Assembly (NCBI GenBank): GCA_000406005.1
Contig: ASZN01000113.1
Location: forward strand, 1-11,049
From: Candidatus Poribacteria bacterium WGA-3G
GTDB lineage: Bacteria; Poribacteria; WGA-4E; WGA-3G
Reading direction: 5' to 3'
Length of the DNA stretch: 11,049 bases
Positions 1 through 6,967 of this stretch are shown piece after piece. Below the pieces are notes generated by a model. The model made no database searches, was not told where the DNA came from, and worked only from the letters and a program-made list of their open reading frames with translations. Position numbers and translations under genes: made by a program. Numbering within the stretch: the first letter of the stretch is position 1; every line of letters begins with the position of its first letter.

Positions 1-11
1 TATTTACGGAG

Positions 12-35
12 CCACAGGCTAACAGCCTATGCTAC
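12..35. repeat. Dispersed hairpin element, copy A
   Basis: A 5-bp stem AGGCT (16-20) closes an AAC loop (21-23) with AGCCT (24-28), and is followed by ATGCTAC (29-35). The same layout recurs at 5689-5711 and, more loosely, at 154-182, with different stem bases that still pair. The element sits between two copies of the 10-mer TATTTACGGA (1-10 and 46-55). There is no T-run, so it is not an intrinsic terminator. Function unknown; it looks like an intergenic palindromic repeat. Confidence 0.6.
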
Positions 36-69
36 GAGTTAAACATATTTACGGATTCTACTATAAAAT

Positions 70-125
70 CCGCGATAATCCGCGTCATCCGCGATAATCC
101 GCGTCATCCGCGATAATCCGTGATT
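70..125. repeat. 19-bp tandem repeat, about three units
   Basis: The unit CCGCGATAATCCGCGTCAT occurs at 70-88 and again perfectly at 89-107. A third, decayed unit at 108-125 begins CCGCGATAATCCG and then diverges. Each unit is itself a near-duplication (CCGCGATAAT then CCGCGTCAT), so the array reads as alternating 10- and 9-bp half-units. There are no spacers and no coding potential. A degenerate relative is visible at about 6974-6992, upstream of the MFS gene, which suggests a dispersed family. Confidence 0.75.
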
Positions 126-153
126 CAAACAGTGCCACATCCCTAAGTTGTGG

Positions 154-182
154 AGCGTGCGCAAACTGAAAGTTTACGCTAC
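154..182. repeat. Dispersed hairpin element, copy B
   Basis: The arms AAACT (163-167) and AGTTT (171-175) enclose a GAA loop. An outer pair, AGCGT (154-158) and ACGCT (176-180), also matches if GCGC (159-162) bulges out. The right flank ACGCTAC (176-182) parallels the ATGCTAC flank of copies A (12-35) and C (5689-5711), so I place it in the same family. The loop differs from the other two copies. Function unknown. Confidence 0.5.
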
Positions 183-216
183 AACCACTAATCACAAAAA
201 TCCCATAAATCACAGT

Positions 217-850
217 TCAGACCTTATACTCCTTCATCACTTCATCGCCATAGTGGTTGATGACCTTCACCGCGATTTTACCAGTCTCAGGCTTGGGAAA
301 GGGTAGACTTTCTATCCGATAGAGTGCCTCCCACGCCTCCTCGTCAATCTCCGAATTCAGTGCGCGCTGCAGCTGCTTATACGGTTCATCTGCACCCGTG
401 AAATAGGCGTGTCGGACAAAAAACGCCTCTCCGTTATAGGCGGTGTCAATGAACCAGCAGGCGATGTCTTCCGGGGTTTCGGAGTGGGTTAACCCCTGCT
501 TGGGATCGTATACATCTACACCCAAAAGTTTTACAGCGTGCGTCCCATCTTGATGATCTATAATCTCAACATCCGGTTCACCGAACACCATGCTTTTGTG
601 TACGAAGGTTTTCAATAATCGCTTGCGGTTGGATGTGTTCTTGCGTGTAGATAGGGACGGCTGGCACTTCAAGATCGCTGTCGTTTTGTTGATCTTTGCC
701 TTTCCAAACGAGTTGTGGGTCAAGTGCTACGTCGCGCGGGTAGCGGGTCGGTGCGTTTTCCTCATCTTCGGCGAATCCGCTTAATTCTTGGGTTGGGTTG
801 TTAGGAAGTTTGTCTGGATGCTCGTAATGATTTATCGGTTTTTTCGGCAT
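217..850 (-). pseudogene. Adenine-specific DNA methyltransferase (type III Mod-like), core deleted
   Basis: Two reading frames together match the two ends of one large methyltransferase. From ATG 848-850, with AGGAG five bases upstream, comes a 90-residue frame with the family-like N-terminal stretches DPQLVWKGK, LEVPAVPIYTQE and PQAIIENLR, ending at 578. In a different frame, from about 605 down to 217, come family-like C-terminal stretches: FGEPDVEI, GVDVYDPKQG, IACWFIDTAYNGE, FFVRHAYF and GKIAVKVINHYGDEVMK. Everything normally between them is absent, including the AdoMet-binding FxGxG motif and the catalytic DPPY motif, which would be several hundred residues in a usual ~900-residue protein. 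The joint lies near 595-605 and also shifts the frame, so no active enzyme can be made; a 90-residue N-terminal peptide could still be translated. It follows the Uma2 gene by 31 bp, probably in one transcript. Family assignment is from memory of conserved end sequences. Confidence 0.65.
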
Positions 851-881
851 AGAATCTCCTTTGCTATTGAATTTCGGTGTA

Positions 882-1607
882 TTACCTGCGTCCTTTCAAG
901 CGTTCAAGTTCCGCTTGGAGTCGCGTGACTTCTGCTTCAGCCTTCTGTCGGGCTGCCGCTTCTTGTTCTGCACGCTCTTCAGCGTGTTCTGCGCGTTCTG
1001 CCTCTTGTTCTGCACGGGTTTGCAGCCACCGTTCTGATCGCGGATCGTAAAGCGCGAGGCCATCTTCCATTAAATGGAAATTCAAAGCCAATATCTCCGA
1101 ACGGATCCCGCCGTCAACGTCTGCAGCAATCTCAACATACGTACCCTCAACGAGCCGAAACCCTAACAACGGCGAGGGGAGATACCTTCTATCCGGATCG
1201 TAGAGAAAATACTCTGGAATCTTCATACGCGCATAGTGTGCCATCTTTTCATCTAAATCGTTCCGATAGGTCCTGTTGCTGGAAAACTCCATGACGAAAT
1301 CCGGTGGTTTTCCTTCTTCCCATACTTTATAGGTGCGGCGGAACTTCTGTCCGATCCCGAAACAGACAAGAATATCGGGAGAGATAGCGGTTCGTGTGGG
1401 GCCCTTTATGTCATACATCATAATATTTCCAGAGATATAGACCCCCGGGTCCCGCGAAAAATAGGTTTCGAGCATATCCTGCACACGCTTTATCCAGTAA
1501 AGGTGGAGATCCGTATCAGCCATGGGTTTACCATCCGATTCAGGGTAGAGGTCTGTCGTTTCTGTTGGTGCATAAGGAAGGGGACGCACGTTTGTCGGAG
1601 TTTCCAT
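882..1607 (-). CDS. Uma2-family PD-(D/E)XK nuclease-like protein with coiled-coil tail
   Basis: A 241-residue Uma2 (DUF820) protein. The fold's acidic and basic positions are visible: D78 in SPDIL, E107 in DFVMEFSS and K121 in LDEKMAHYARMKIPEYFLYDP, the layout expected of PD-(D/E)XK nucleases. Residues ~197-241 are an Ala/Glu/Arg-rich heptad-like region (RAEQEAERAEHAEERAEQE...), a coiled-coil tail often attached to this family. Uma2 proteins are numerous in cyanobacteria and some uncultured phyla; their biological role is unsettled and no substrate can be named. I chose ATG 1605-1607 because AAAGGAGA (1614-1621) lies seven bases upstream. An in-frame ATG at 1712 would add 35 residues unlike the family and has no ribosome site. 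The gene precedes the methyltransferase remnant by 31 bp, and both share the leader GCAAAGGAGA, suggesting one operon. Confidence 0.85.
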   Translation of the reverse strand: METPTNVRPLPYAPTETTDLYPESDGKPMADTDLHLYWIKRVQDMLETYFSRDPGVYISGNIMMYDIKGPTRTAISPDILVCFGIGQKFRRTYKVWEEGKPPDFVMEFSSNRTYRNDLDEKMAHYARMKIPEYFLYDPDRRYLPSPLLGFRLVEGTYVEIAADVDGGIRSEILALNFHLMEDGLALYDPRSERWLQTRAEQEAERAEHAEERAEQEAAARQKAEAEVTRLQAELERLKGRR

Positions 1608-1613
1608 CGGTGT

Positions 1614-1621
1614 TCTCCTTT
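1614..1621 (-). promoter_or_regulatory. Ribosome binding site fixing the Uma2 start
   Basis: On the minus strand this reads AAAGGAGA, with AGGAG ending seven bases before ATG 1605-1607. It is the only good Shine-Dalgarno match near either candidate start, so it supports the shorter 241-residue protein over initiation at 1712. Confidence 0.75.
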
Positions 1622-1732
1622 GCAATTTCTGAGCATAAGTGGACAAATATTCAGTGAATAAAGCGCACACCGCTGCCGGCGAAGCCTGTAACCTCACCGT
1701 CGAAATGTCCAACGGATTATGGATTTTACACT

Positions 1733-1761
1733 ATTATACAATGTGTGCTAAAAGAGTGCAA
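1733..1761 (-). promoter_or_regulatory. Predicted sigma70-type promoter for the Uma2 gene
   Basis: On the minus strand, TTGCAC (1761-1756) is followed after exactly 17 bp by a perfect TATAAT (1738-1733). Transcription would start near 1726, giving a leader of about 120 nt before ATG 1607. The -35 match is only partial (TTG conserved). The position in the gap between divergent genes fits. Confidence 0.5.
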
Positions 1762-1782
1762 GAGAAAGGAGGCGATTTTCAT

Positions 1783-1816
1783 TTGCTTGCAAACAGAAAA
1801 TAAGATACACTATTTT
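1783..1816 (+). promoter_or_regulatory. Weak candidate promoter for the coiled-coil/TPR-VCBS gene pair
   Basis: TTGCTT (1783-1788) and TACACT (1806-1811) are 17 bp apart. An alternative reading is TTGCAA (1787-1792) with TATTTT (1811-1816), 18 bp apart. Each box matches consensus at only 3-4 of 6 positions. The location, about 60-90 bp before the TTG start at 1873 and back to back with the Uma2 promoter, is the main reason to list it. Confidence 0.25.
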
Positions 1817-1872
1817 TATATCTCACCTTGATATACCAATCACACAGATCACGGTCTAAAAGGAGATACACA

Positions 1873-2136
1873 TTGGAAAAAATACGCGAACTGATTACGC
1901 TCTTAGAATCCGGCATTGAAGACTATGACACACAAATGAAAGTCCTACAGTCAGAACGTCTGAAATATATTCGGCTCTCTATAACCGACGGGTTCGGCAC
2001 AGAGGAAGGCGACTCTAAGGAGTCATGGCTACTTCACCTCAAGCAACTCGAAGATTCACTCGCACTTAGACGGCGGACCCTACGACAGGCAGTTGTGGAT
2101 ACCGCAGAAGATTTTCAGAAAGAGGAAAATGCATGA
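1873..2136 (+). CDS. Small coiled-coil hypothetical protein
   Basis: An 87-residue charged, soluble protein I do not recognise. It is predicted almost wholly helical, in two stretches: residues ~1-30 (KIRELITLLESGIEDYDTQM) and ~51-80 (LLHLKQLEDSLALRRRTLRQ). They are separated by a glycine/acid-rich turn (DGFGTEEGDSKES), so an antiparallel helical hairpin is plausible. There is no signal peptide or membrane segment. I chose the TTG start at 1873-1875 because AGGAG (1861-1865) lies seven bases upstream; the in-frame ATG at 1828 has no ribosome site and would add a basic tail. Its stop overlaps the next gene's start (ATGA, 2133-2136), so the two are likely translationally coupled. Because the partner is exported while this protein is cytoplasmic, a direct physical partnership is uncertain. 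Confidence 0.65.
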   Translation: MEKIRELITLLESGIEDYDTQMKVLQSERLKYIRLSITDGFGTEEGDSKESWLLHLKQLEDSLALRRRTLRQAVVDTAEDFQKEENA

Positions 2137-5100
2137 TGTTGAGATTCGCGCCTCCAATTATAAAGAAATGTTTGAAGTGTTCACTGCTATTGGTGTGGTG
2201 CTTTGCTGTATCGTCGGGATGGACGCAAGGGACAGACAATACCGGAATTATTGAAACGGCAATCCGGCACCAGAATTTAGGGTTGGCATACCTTGAGGAG
2301 TCGCAGCCCTCCAAGGCTGTTGAGACGTTTACGGCACTTGTTGAACTGCTCCCAGACGAAGCGATCGGTTATGGGAACCTCGCCGTCGCACACCTCCGTC
2401 TACAACAGGCAGATGCTGCCGAGGAATCGGTAAAGCGCGGCATCGCTGTCGCACCGATGGACAGCCAATTACATTTCATTTTATCCGAGGTCTATCAACT
2501 GCAAGGAAAGAGTGATTTAGCCGTGGAAGCAATGAAGGAAGCCGTCCGCTTAGCACCCGATGAATTGGAGTTTCGCTATAAACTGGTGCGCCACTATATC
2601 GGTCAACGAAACGACCCAGAAGCGCAGCAGGAGGCTGTCCGGCATCTTCAGGAACTCCATGCCCGATCACCGGTGAATATCGTTGTACTGATGAAATTGA
2701 CACTCGGCTTGTTAGCGCAAGAACAATATGAAGCCGCTGCAAATCTCTGTCAGGACCTAATGCTCCTTTTAGGCGATACGGATGCAGAAAAACTCGCATA
2801 CCTCACGCAAGGGATAGACGCTATAGAGCAGAGAGATTTAAAGCTTGCTGTCCGAAATGTCCGAATTTTTGAGAACTTGCACCGAGCGAGTCCACGCTAT
2901 CAGCAAGGCATCGGTGAATTGGTAACCGACATCCTTGGGCATCCGATAGAGACATTCAGTCCAGGGTTTCGCGCGCGAATCACTGCTAAAGAGAGCCCAC
3001 CGATTGAGGTGGAATTTGTGGACGTTACCGAACAACTCGGACTTGTCCATGTAGGGAGTCCAGCAACCGATACTATGGAAGTTTCACTCATTGACTATGA
3101 TGGCGATGGAAACCTTGACGTGTATATAACGCCAACGGGTGTGCTCTATGCGAATAGTGGAGGGCAGCCTGCATCCATGCAACGGTTTGAAGTCGTAGAA
3201 GAGCTGACTGTTCCACACATTGTAGCTTTTGCGGATCTGAATAAAGATGGGACACAAAATTTTTTACTGCAAACCCTTGACGGAATAACTGATTTTCATG
3301 CATCTGGGGGAGATTGGGCACTATCTTCCATCGTTCAATATGAACAAGCAGCAACAGAGTTTGGTATACTCCATCCGGTTGATTTTGACCACGATGGCGA
3401 TTTGGATATCTTTACAACCGGTGCCACGGTGTACCGAAATAACTATGATGAGACCTTCACCGATGTCACAGAACAGACCTTTGTAAATGACGCATCCGCG
3501 CAACAACCTGCGCCCACCGAAGCATTCTCCGCTGATTTTGATGACGATGGCGATATAGATATTTTTACCATACACCGCGAGACCGGATGCACGCTTTACG
3601 ATAACCTCCGCCAAGGGAAGCTCCGCACGGTTTCCGACGAAACAGGTATTCCACAGGATGTCCATTATACCGCAGCCGCTATCGGTGATTATGATAACGA
3701 CGGAGATATGGATATTTTCTTGGCGACAGCAGATCGGATCTATCTCTACCTCAATAGAGGCGATGGGAGTTTTGTAGAGGATCAACGCTTAGAGGCGGAT
3801 GTACGGGATCTGTCCCCGTCACTGTTGAAAAATATAGACTACGATAACGACGGCTTTGTTGATCTCTGGGTGAGTGGTGAAGATGGGATGTTCCTGTTCC
3901 GTAATGATGGTACGGGGCAGTTTATGGAACCTTATCCGCTCATAGAAGCCGTTACACCAACAGAAGGAGCGATCCTCCACAACGCAATCGCTGGAGCCGT
4001 GGGAGACTACGACAATGATGGCGATCTCGACCTCTTTTTTATTAATACTAAAGGAGAAATTCGGGCATTACAGAACAACGGAGGGAATCAAAATAATTGG
4101 ATACAGGTGCGGTTGGAAGGTATTACTACCGGCAATAATAAGGTGAATAGAGACGGTATCGGCTCGAAATTGGAGGTGAAAGTCGGTGATCTCTATCAAC
4201 TGCAGTATGTGTCCGAACAGGTCTCCCATTTCGGGTTAGGGGCGTTTGACATGGCGGACATTGTCCGTGTCGTCTGGACGAACGGCGTGCCGCAGAACGT
4301 TATCGAACCACAGGCGAAACAACGAATTTTGGAGAAACAGATACTCAAAGGTTCCTGTCCGTTCCTATACGTCTACGACGGTGAGAAATACGAATTCGTC
4401 ACTGATCTGCTCTGGCGCGCGCCTTTGGGACTTGTCACTTCAATGGGATTCGTTGCACCTGATGAGACACGCGACTTCGTGAAAATTTCGGGGACACAGA
4501 TACAACCGAAAGATGGAATGTATTCCATTCAGATTACGGAAGAGTTATGGGAAACCGCCTATTTTGACGAAGTGAAACTCATCGCCGTAGACCACCCAGC
4601 AGGCACCGACATCTTCGTAAATGAGCAGTATGTTCCGCCCCCGTTTGCCGAATTTGAGGTTTACGGTGTTCAAGAAAAACTGCAACCCAAATCTGCGACC
4701 GATCACAGGGGTAAAGATGTATCCGATGCCTTAAAAACGTTTGATTACCGCTACGCCGTTGAACACGCACCTGGTCCCTACCAAGGTGTCGTTGAACCGC
4801 ACGCCATAGTTCTCGATCTCGGTGATATACCGAACAATACACCTGTGACGCTGTTTCTCACTGGATGGATATTCCCGACAGATACGAGTATCAACGTCGC
4901 GCTATTCCAAAACCCCGAAATTAGTCCGCGTTTCCCGTCGGTCGCTGTCAAGGATACAACCGGAGAATGGAAAACTGTGATTGATATGATTGGACTGCCA
5001 GCCGGGAAAAACAAGACGATTACCGTTGATCTAACAGGCAAATTCCTATCGGATGACCGGCATGTTCGGATTGAGACCGATATGCAGATTTACTGGGATG

Positions 5101-5642
5101 CGATGCTTTTCACTGTCGGCACCCAAGACGTACCGATAGAGATGACGACGTTGAATCCCGATAGCGCGGATCTGCACTACCGAGGTTTCTCCGAGATGTA
5201 TCGTCCGAATGCACACGCACCGCACCTATTTGATTACGAAAAAGTAACAACGGATGCCCAGTGGCGCGACCTCGCGGGGTATTACACCCGTTACGGTGAT
5301 GTCAACGCCTTGCTACAGGAGGTTGACGATATGTACGTTATCCTGAACGCTGGCGACGAAATCACAGTAGAATTCGATGCTTCACGCCTGCCTGCACTAA
5401 AATCCGGGTGGGTCCGCGATTTTATTCTCTATAGTGACGGGTGGGACAAAGATGGCGATATCAATACGCTCACATCACAGACGGTTGAACCGCTGCCGTT
5501 TCACGGGATGTCTGCCTATCCGTATCCTGATACAGAGCGTTATCCAGATGACGCAGCACATCGCCGGTATCGGCTTGAATACAACACAAGGCGCGTGGAA
5601 CACCGTTTGCCACCGTTGCGTGGTAATACCATTTCTAAATAA
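2133..5642 (+). CDS. Exported TPR / VCBS-repeat / ASPIC-UnbV (CRTAC1-like) protein
   Basis: A 1169-residue secreted or envelope protein. Residues 1-~32 form a signal peptide (basic KKCLK, hydrophobic SLLLVWCFAV, then SSGWTQG). TPR-like helical repeats cover ~38-250 (AYLEESQPSKAVETF, AVAHLRLQQADAAEE, VYQLQGKSDLAVEAM). Seven VCBS/FG-GAP repeats with calcium-loop motifs follow, near 319, 367, 416, 466, 518, 568 and 624 (for example DYDGDGNLDV, DFDDDGDIDIF, DYDNDGDLDLF). The second, DLNKDGTQNF, is degenerate. An ASPIC/UnbV module lies at ~655-730 (GIGSKLEVKV, HFGLGAFD, VRVVWTNG). A further ~430 residues form a beta-rich tail with little internal repetition. FG-GAP repeats generally build beta-propellers, and related proteins are extracellular; enzymatic activity is not evident. 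AGAGGA (2121-2126) precedes ATG 2133, and ATG 2136 is an alternative start. The last residues lie inside an inverted-repeat segment (5626-5741). Confidence 0.88.
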   Translation: MMLRFAPPIIKKCLKCSLLLVWCFAVSSGWTQGTDNTGIIETAIRHQNLGLAYLEESQPSKAVETFTALVELLPDEAIGYGNLAVAHLRLQQADAAEESVKRGIAVAPMDSQLHFILSEVYQLQGKSDLAVEAMKEAVRLAPDELEFRYKLVRHYIGQRNDPEAQQEAVRHLQELHARSPVNIVVLMKLTLGLLAQEQYEAAANLCQDLMLLLGDTDAEKLAYLTQGIDAIEQRDLKLAVRNVRIFENLHRASPRYQQGIGELVTDILGHPIETFSPGFRARITAKESPPIEVEFVDVTEQLGLVHVGSPATDTMEVSLIDYDGDGNLDVYITPTGVLYANSGGQPASMQRFEVVEELTVPHIVAFADLNKDGTQNFLLQTLDGITDFHASGGDWALSSIVQYEQAATEFGILHPVDFDHDGDLDIFTTGATVYRNNYDETFTDVTEQTFVNDASAQQPAPTEAFSADFDDDGDIDIFTIHRETGCTLYDNLRQGKLRTVSDETGIPQDVHYTAAAIGDYDNDGDMDIFLATADRIYLYLNRGDGSFVEDQRLEADVRDLSPSLLKNIDYDNDGFVDLWVSGEDGMFLFRNDGTGQFMEPYPLIEAVTPTEGAILHNAIAGAVGDYDNDGDLDLFFINTKGEIRALQNNGGNQNNWIQVRLEGITTGNNKVNRDGIGSKLEVKVGDLYQLQYVSEQVSHFGLGAFDMADIVRVVWTNGVPQNVIEPQAKQRILEKQILKGSCPFLYVYDGEKYEFVTDLLWRAPLGLVTSMGFVAPDETRDFVKISGTQIQPKDGMYSIQITEELWETAYFDEVKLIAVDHPAGTDIFVNEQYVPPPFAEFEVYGVQEKLQPKSATDHRGKDVSDALKTFDYRYAVEHAPGPYQGVVEPHAIVLDLGDIPNNTPVTLFLTGWIFPTDTSINVALFQNPEISPRFPSVAVKDTTGEWKTVIDMIGLPAGKNKTITVDLTGKFLSDDRHVRIETDMQIYWDAMLFTVGTQDVPIEMTTLNPDSADLHYRGFSEMYRPNAHAPHLFDYEKVTTDAQWRDLAGYYTRYGDVNALLQEVDDMYVILNAGDEITVEFDASRLPALKSGWVRDFILYSDGWDKDGDINTLTSQTVEPLPFHGMSAYPYPDTERYPDDAAHRRYRLEYNTRRVEHRLPPLRGNTISK

Positions 5643-5741
5643 TGTTGTCGCATTACCGCATGTTATGAAATACGGTGGCATACCGGAACACAGACTAACA
5701 GTCTATGCTACATAAGAGGCAAATAAAATCAGAAATGGTAT
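5626..5741. repeat. 116-bp segment bounded by perfect 11-bp inverted repeats
   Basis: ATACCATTTCT at 5626-5636 and its exact reverse complement AGAAATGGTAT at 5731-5741 bound a 116-bp segment. The left arm overlaps the last codons of the exported protein gene. The interior carries hairpin copy C. The size and layout resemble a MITE or other small non-autonomous palindromic element, but I see no clear target-site duplication, so this stays a suggestion. Confidence 0.5.
5689..5711. repeat. Dispersed hairpin element, copy C
   Basis: The arms AGACT (5692-5696) and AGTCT (5700-5704) enclose AAC, followed by ATGCTAC (5705-5711). Compared with copy A (12-35), loop and right flank are identical, and the single stem change G-C to A-T occurs on both arms. 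It lies between convergent genes, but no T-run follows on either strand, so it is not a standard terminator. Confidence 0.6.
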
Positions 5742-5744
5742 AAT
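5736..5744 (+). promoter_or_regulatory. Extended -10-like motif between convergent genes
   Basis: TGG immediately before TATAAT (5739-5744) is a textbook extended -10 arrangement, but no -35 box is visible. On this strand it would transcribe antisense to the MFS gene. The same word (TGGTATAAT) appears on the minus strand at 10953-10945 in another repeat-rich gap, so it may simply belong to a repeat. Weak as a promoter call. Confidence 0.2.
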
Positions 5745-5772
5745 ACAATAAAGTAGCGTGCTTGTGAGGTTT

Positions 5773-6957
5773 TTATGACGCAGGCACGGTTTCATCTTTG
5801 ATTCGGCGTAACGGGATATACAGACAGAGCGTCGCGATGACCAAGATACCTGCCAGAACGATGTACGGATATGCATCTTTGGCATAGAGCCAACCACCGA
5901 GTAGGGGCCCCAAGATCCGTCCTAAACTTAAAAATGCGTCCATAATACCGATAGCGGCCCCTTGACCGATCTGCGTCTGCTTGGAAATCCACGATGTGTT
6001 CGTTGGACGGATCAACTGATTACCGATACCAGTAATGGTGAGATATAAGGTAAGCGTTGCAAAGGAGTCAGCTGTGAGCAATAGTGCCATGCCGAGCGCG
6101 TTGAGCAGCATCCCTATGAGAACAATGCGTCGTTCCCCAAATTTATTGATTAATGTGCCAAGTATCCCACCCTGCAGTGGTACGACAATCGCGCCCATAA
6201 CCATAAACATCCATCCCATCTCTCGCTCTCCATAGTCCCACCCTTTCTCAATGAACAGTGGGAAGGTCATCTCCAAACCTGAGAAGCTGAAGGTAGAGAA
6301 AAATGCGACAAGAAAGAGTGGCGTAAGCGGTGATTTCAAGGTCGTTTGACGAAAGATTTCACGCGGAGAGACCCATTGGTGCCGGTCTTCGGGTGCCTCG
6401 CTTGTGAGACCTTTCTGGAGTGACTCTGGCAATAAAATAAGCGCGAAGAGGCAGGTAAGTAGCGACAGCCCCCCGGCGACAAAGAACGGCATATTGTGGC
6501 TACCCATAATCCCACCGATCGCAGGTCCGAGGATGAAACCGAGTCCCATCGCTGCGCCCATTAATCCCATACCTCTGCCGCGTTCCTCTGCTGTCGTGAT
6601 GTCCGCGACATAAGCCATGACACTCGGTAGGACTGCAGCGGAGGCGATACCGGCGGCACTGCGTGCGGTAAAAAGCCACAAGTAATCTTTGGCAAGTCCA
6701 AAACCGATTAAGGCGGCAGCGTTACCGAGTAATCCGAGCAGAATTGCCGGTTTCCTGCCGTGTTTGTCTGATAACCTACCCCAGATCGGTGCAAACAGCA
6801 GTTGCATCCCGGAATAGATAGACATCAATATAGCGATTTCAGTGGTGGTTGCCCCAATATCTTTGGCGTAATAGGCGAGGTTCGGAATGATGATGCCAAA
6901 CCCAAGCATCACGAAAAATAGGGTTAAAAACAGCAGGAGAAGTTTTGATTTTTCCAT
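5773..6957 (-). CDS. Major facilitator superfamily transporter (DHA1/TetA-like)
   Basis: A 394-residue inner-membrane transporter of normal length for a 12-helix MFS protein. Motif A between TM2 and TM3 is well kept: GRLSDKHGRKP (60-70). R99 in ARSAAGIASAAVLP fits motif B in TM4. LGFILGPAIGG (139-149) fits motif C of TM5, the antiporter motif of drug:H+ exporters. A polar loop ~180-210 (LTSEAPEDRHQWVSPREIF) links the two halves, and a second motif-A-like loop is reduced to NKFGERR (271-277). Family knowledge suggests a proton-coupled drug or metabolite exporter; the substrate cannot be read from sequence. The start ATG 6955-6957 is preceded directly by an in-frame TAG and by no convincing ribosome site, so initiation may be weak. 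It converges on the exported protein gene and diverges from dnaE. A good promoter lies at 7066-7095. Confidence 0.88.
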   Translation of the reverse strand: MEKSKLLLLFLTLFFVMLGFGIIIPNLAYYAKDIGATTTEIAILMSIYSGMQLLFAPIWGRLSDKHGRKPAILLGLLGNAAALIGFGLAKDYLWLFTARSAAGIASAAVLPSVMAYVADITTAEERGRGMGLMGAAMGLGFILGPAIGGIMGSHNMPFFVAGGLSLLTCLFALILLPESLQKGLTSEAPEDRHQWVSPREIFRQTTLKSPLTPLFLVAFFSTFSFSGLEMTFPLFIEKGWDYGEREMGWMFMVMGAIVVPLQGGILGTLINKFGERRIVLIGMLLNALGMALLLTADSFATLTLYLTITGIGNQLIRPTNTSWISKQTQIGQGAAIGIMDAFLSLGRILGPLLGGWLYAKDAYPYIVLAGILVIATLCLYIPLRRIKDETVPAS

Positions 6958-6967
6958 CTAAAATACA

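Noticed and set aside
70..125. CRISPR array at the 19-bp tandem repeats
   Set aside because: Units abut directly with no spacers, the unit is too short, and no cas gene is present.
606..723. In-frame N-terminal extension of the methyltransferase C-part starting at ATG 723
   Set aside because: Residues in this stretch are the out-of-frame reading of the conserved N-part (578-850) and resemble nothing; real similarity starts near 605.
1608..1712. 35-residue N-terminal extension of the Uma2 protein from ATG 1712
   Set aside because: No ribosome site precedes 1712, the extension does not look like the family, and ATG 1607 has AAAGGAGA at ideal spacing.
1828..1872. Upstream ATG start for the small coiled-coil protein
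   Set aside because: There is no ribosome site before 1828, whereas AGGAG lies seven bases before TTG 1873.
3321..3785. Minus-strand open frame inside the exported protein gene
   Set aside because: It is antisense to the VCBS repeats; the repeated Ile/Val/Asp pattern is the complement of the DxDxDG codons.
5692..5704. Intrinsic terminator between the convergent genes
   Set aside because: The stem is only 5 bp with no following T-run on either strand, and it matches the dispersed hairpin family.
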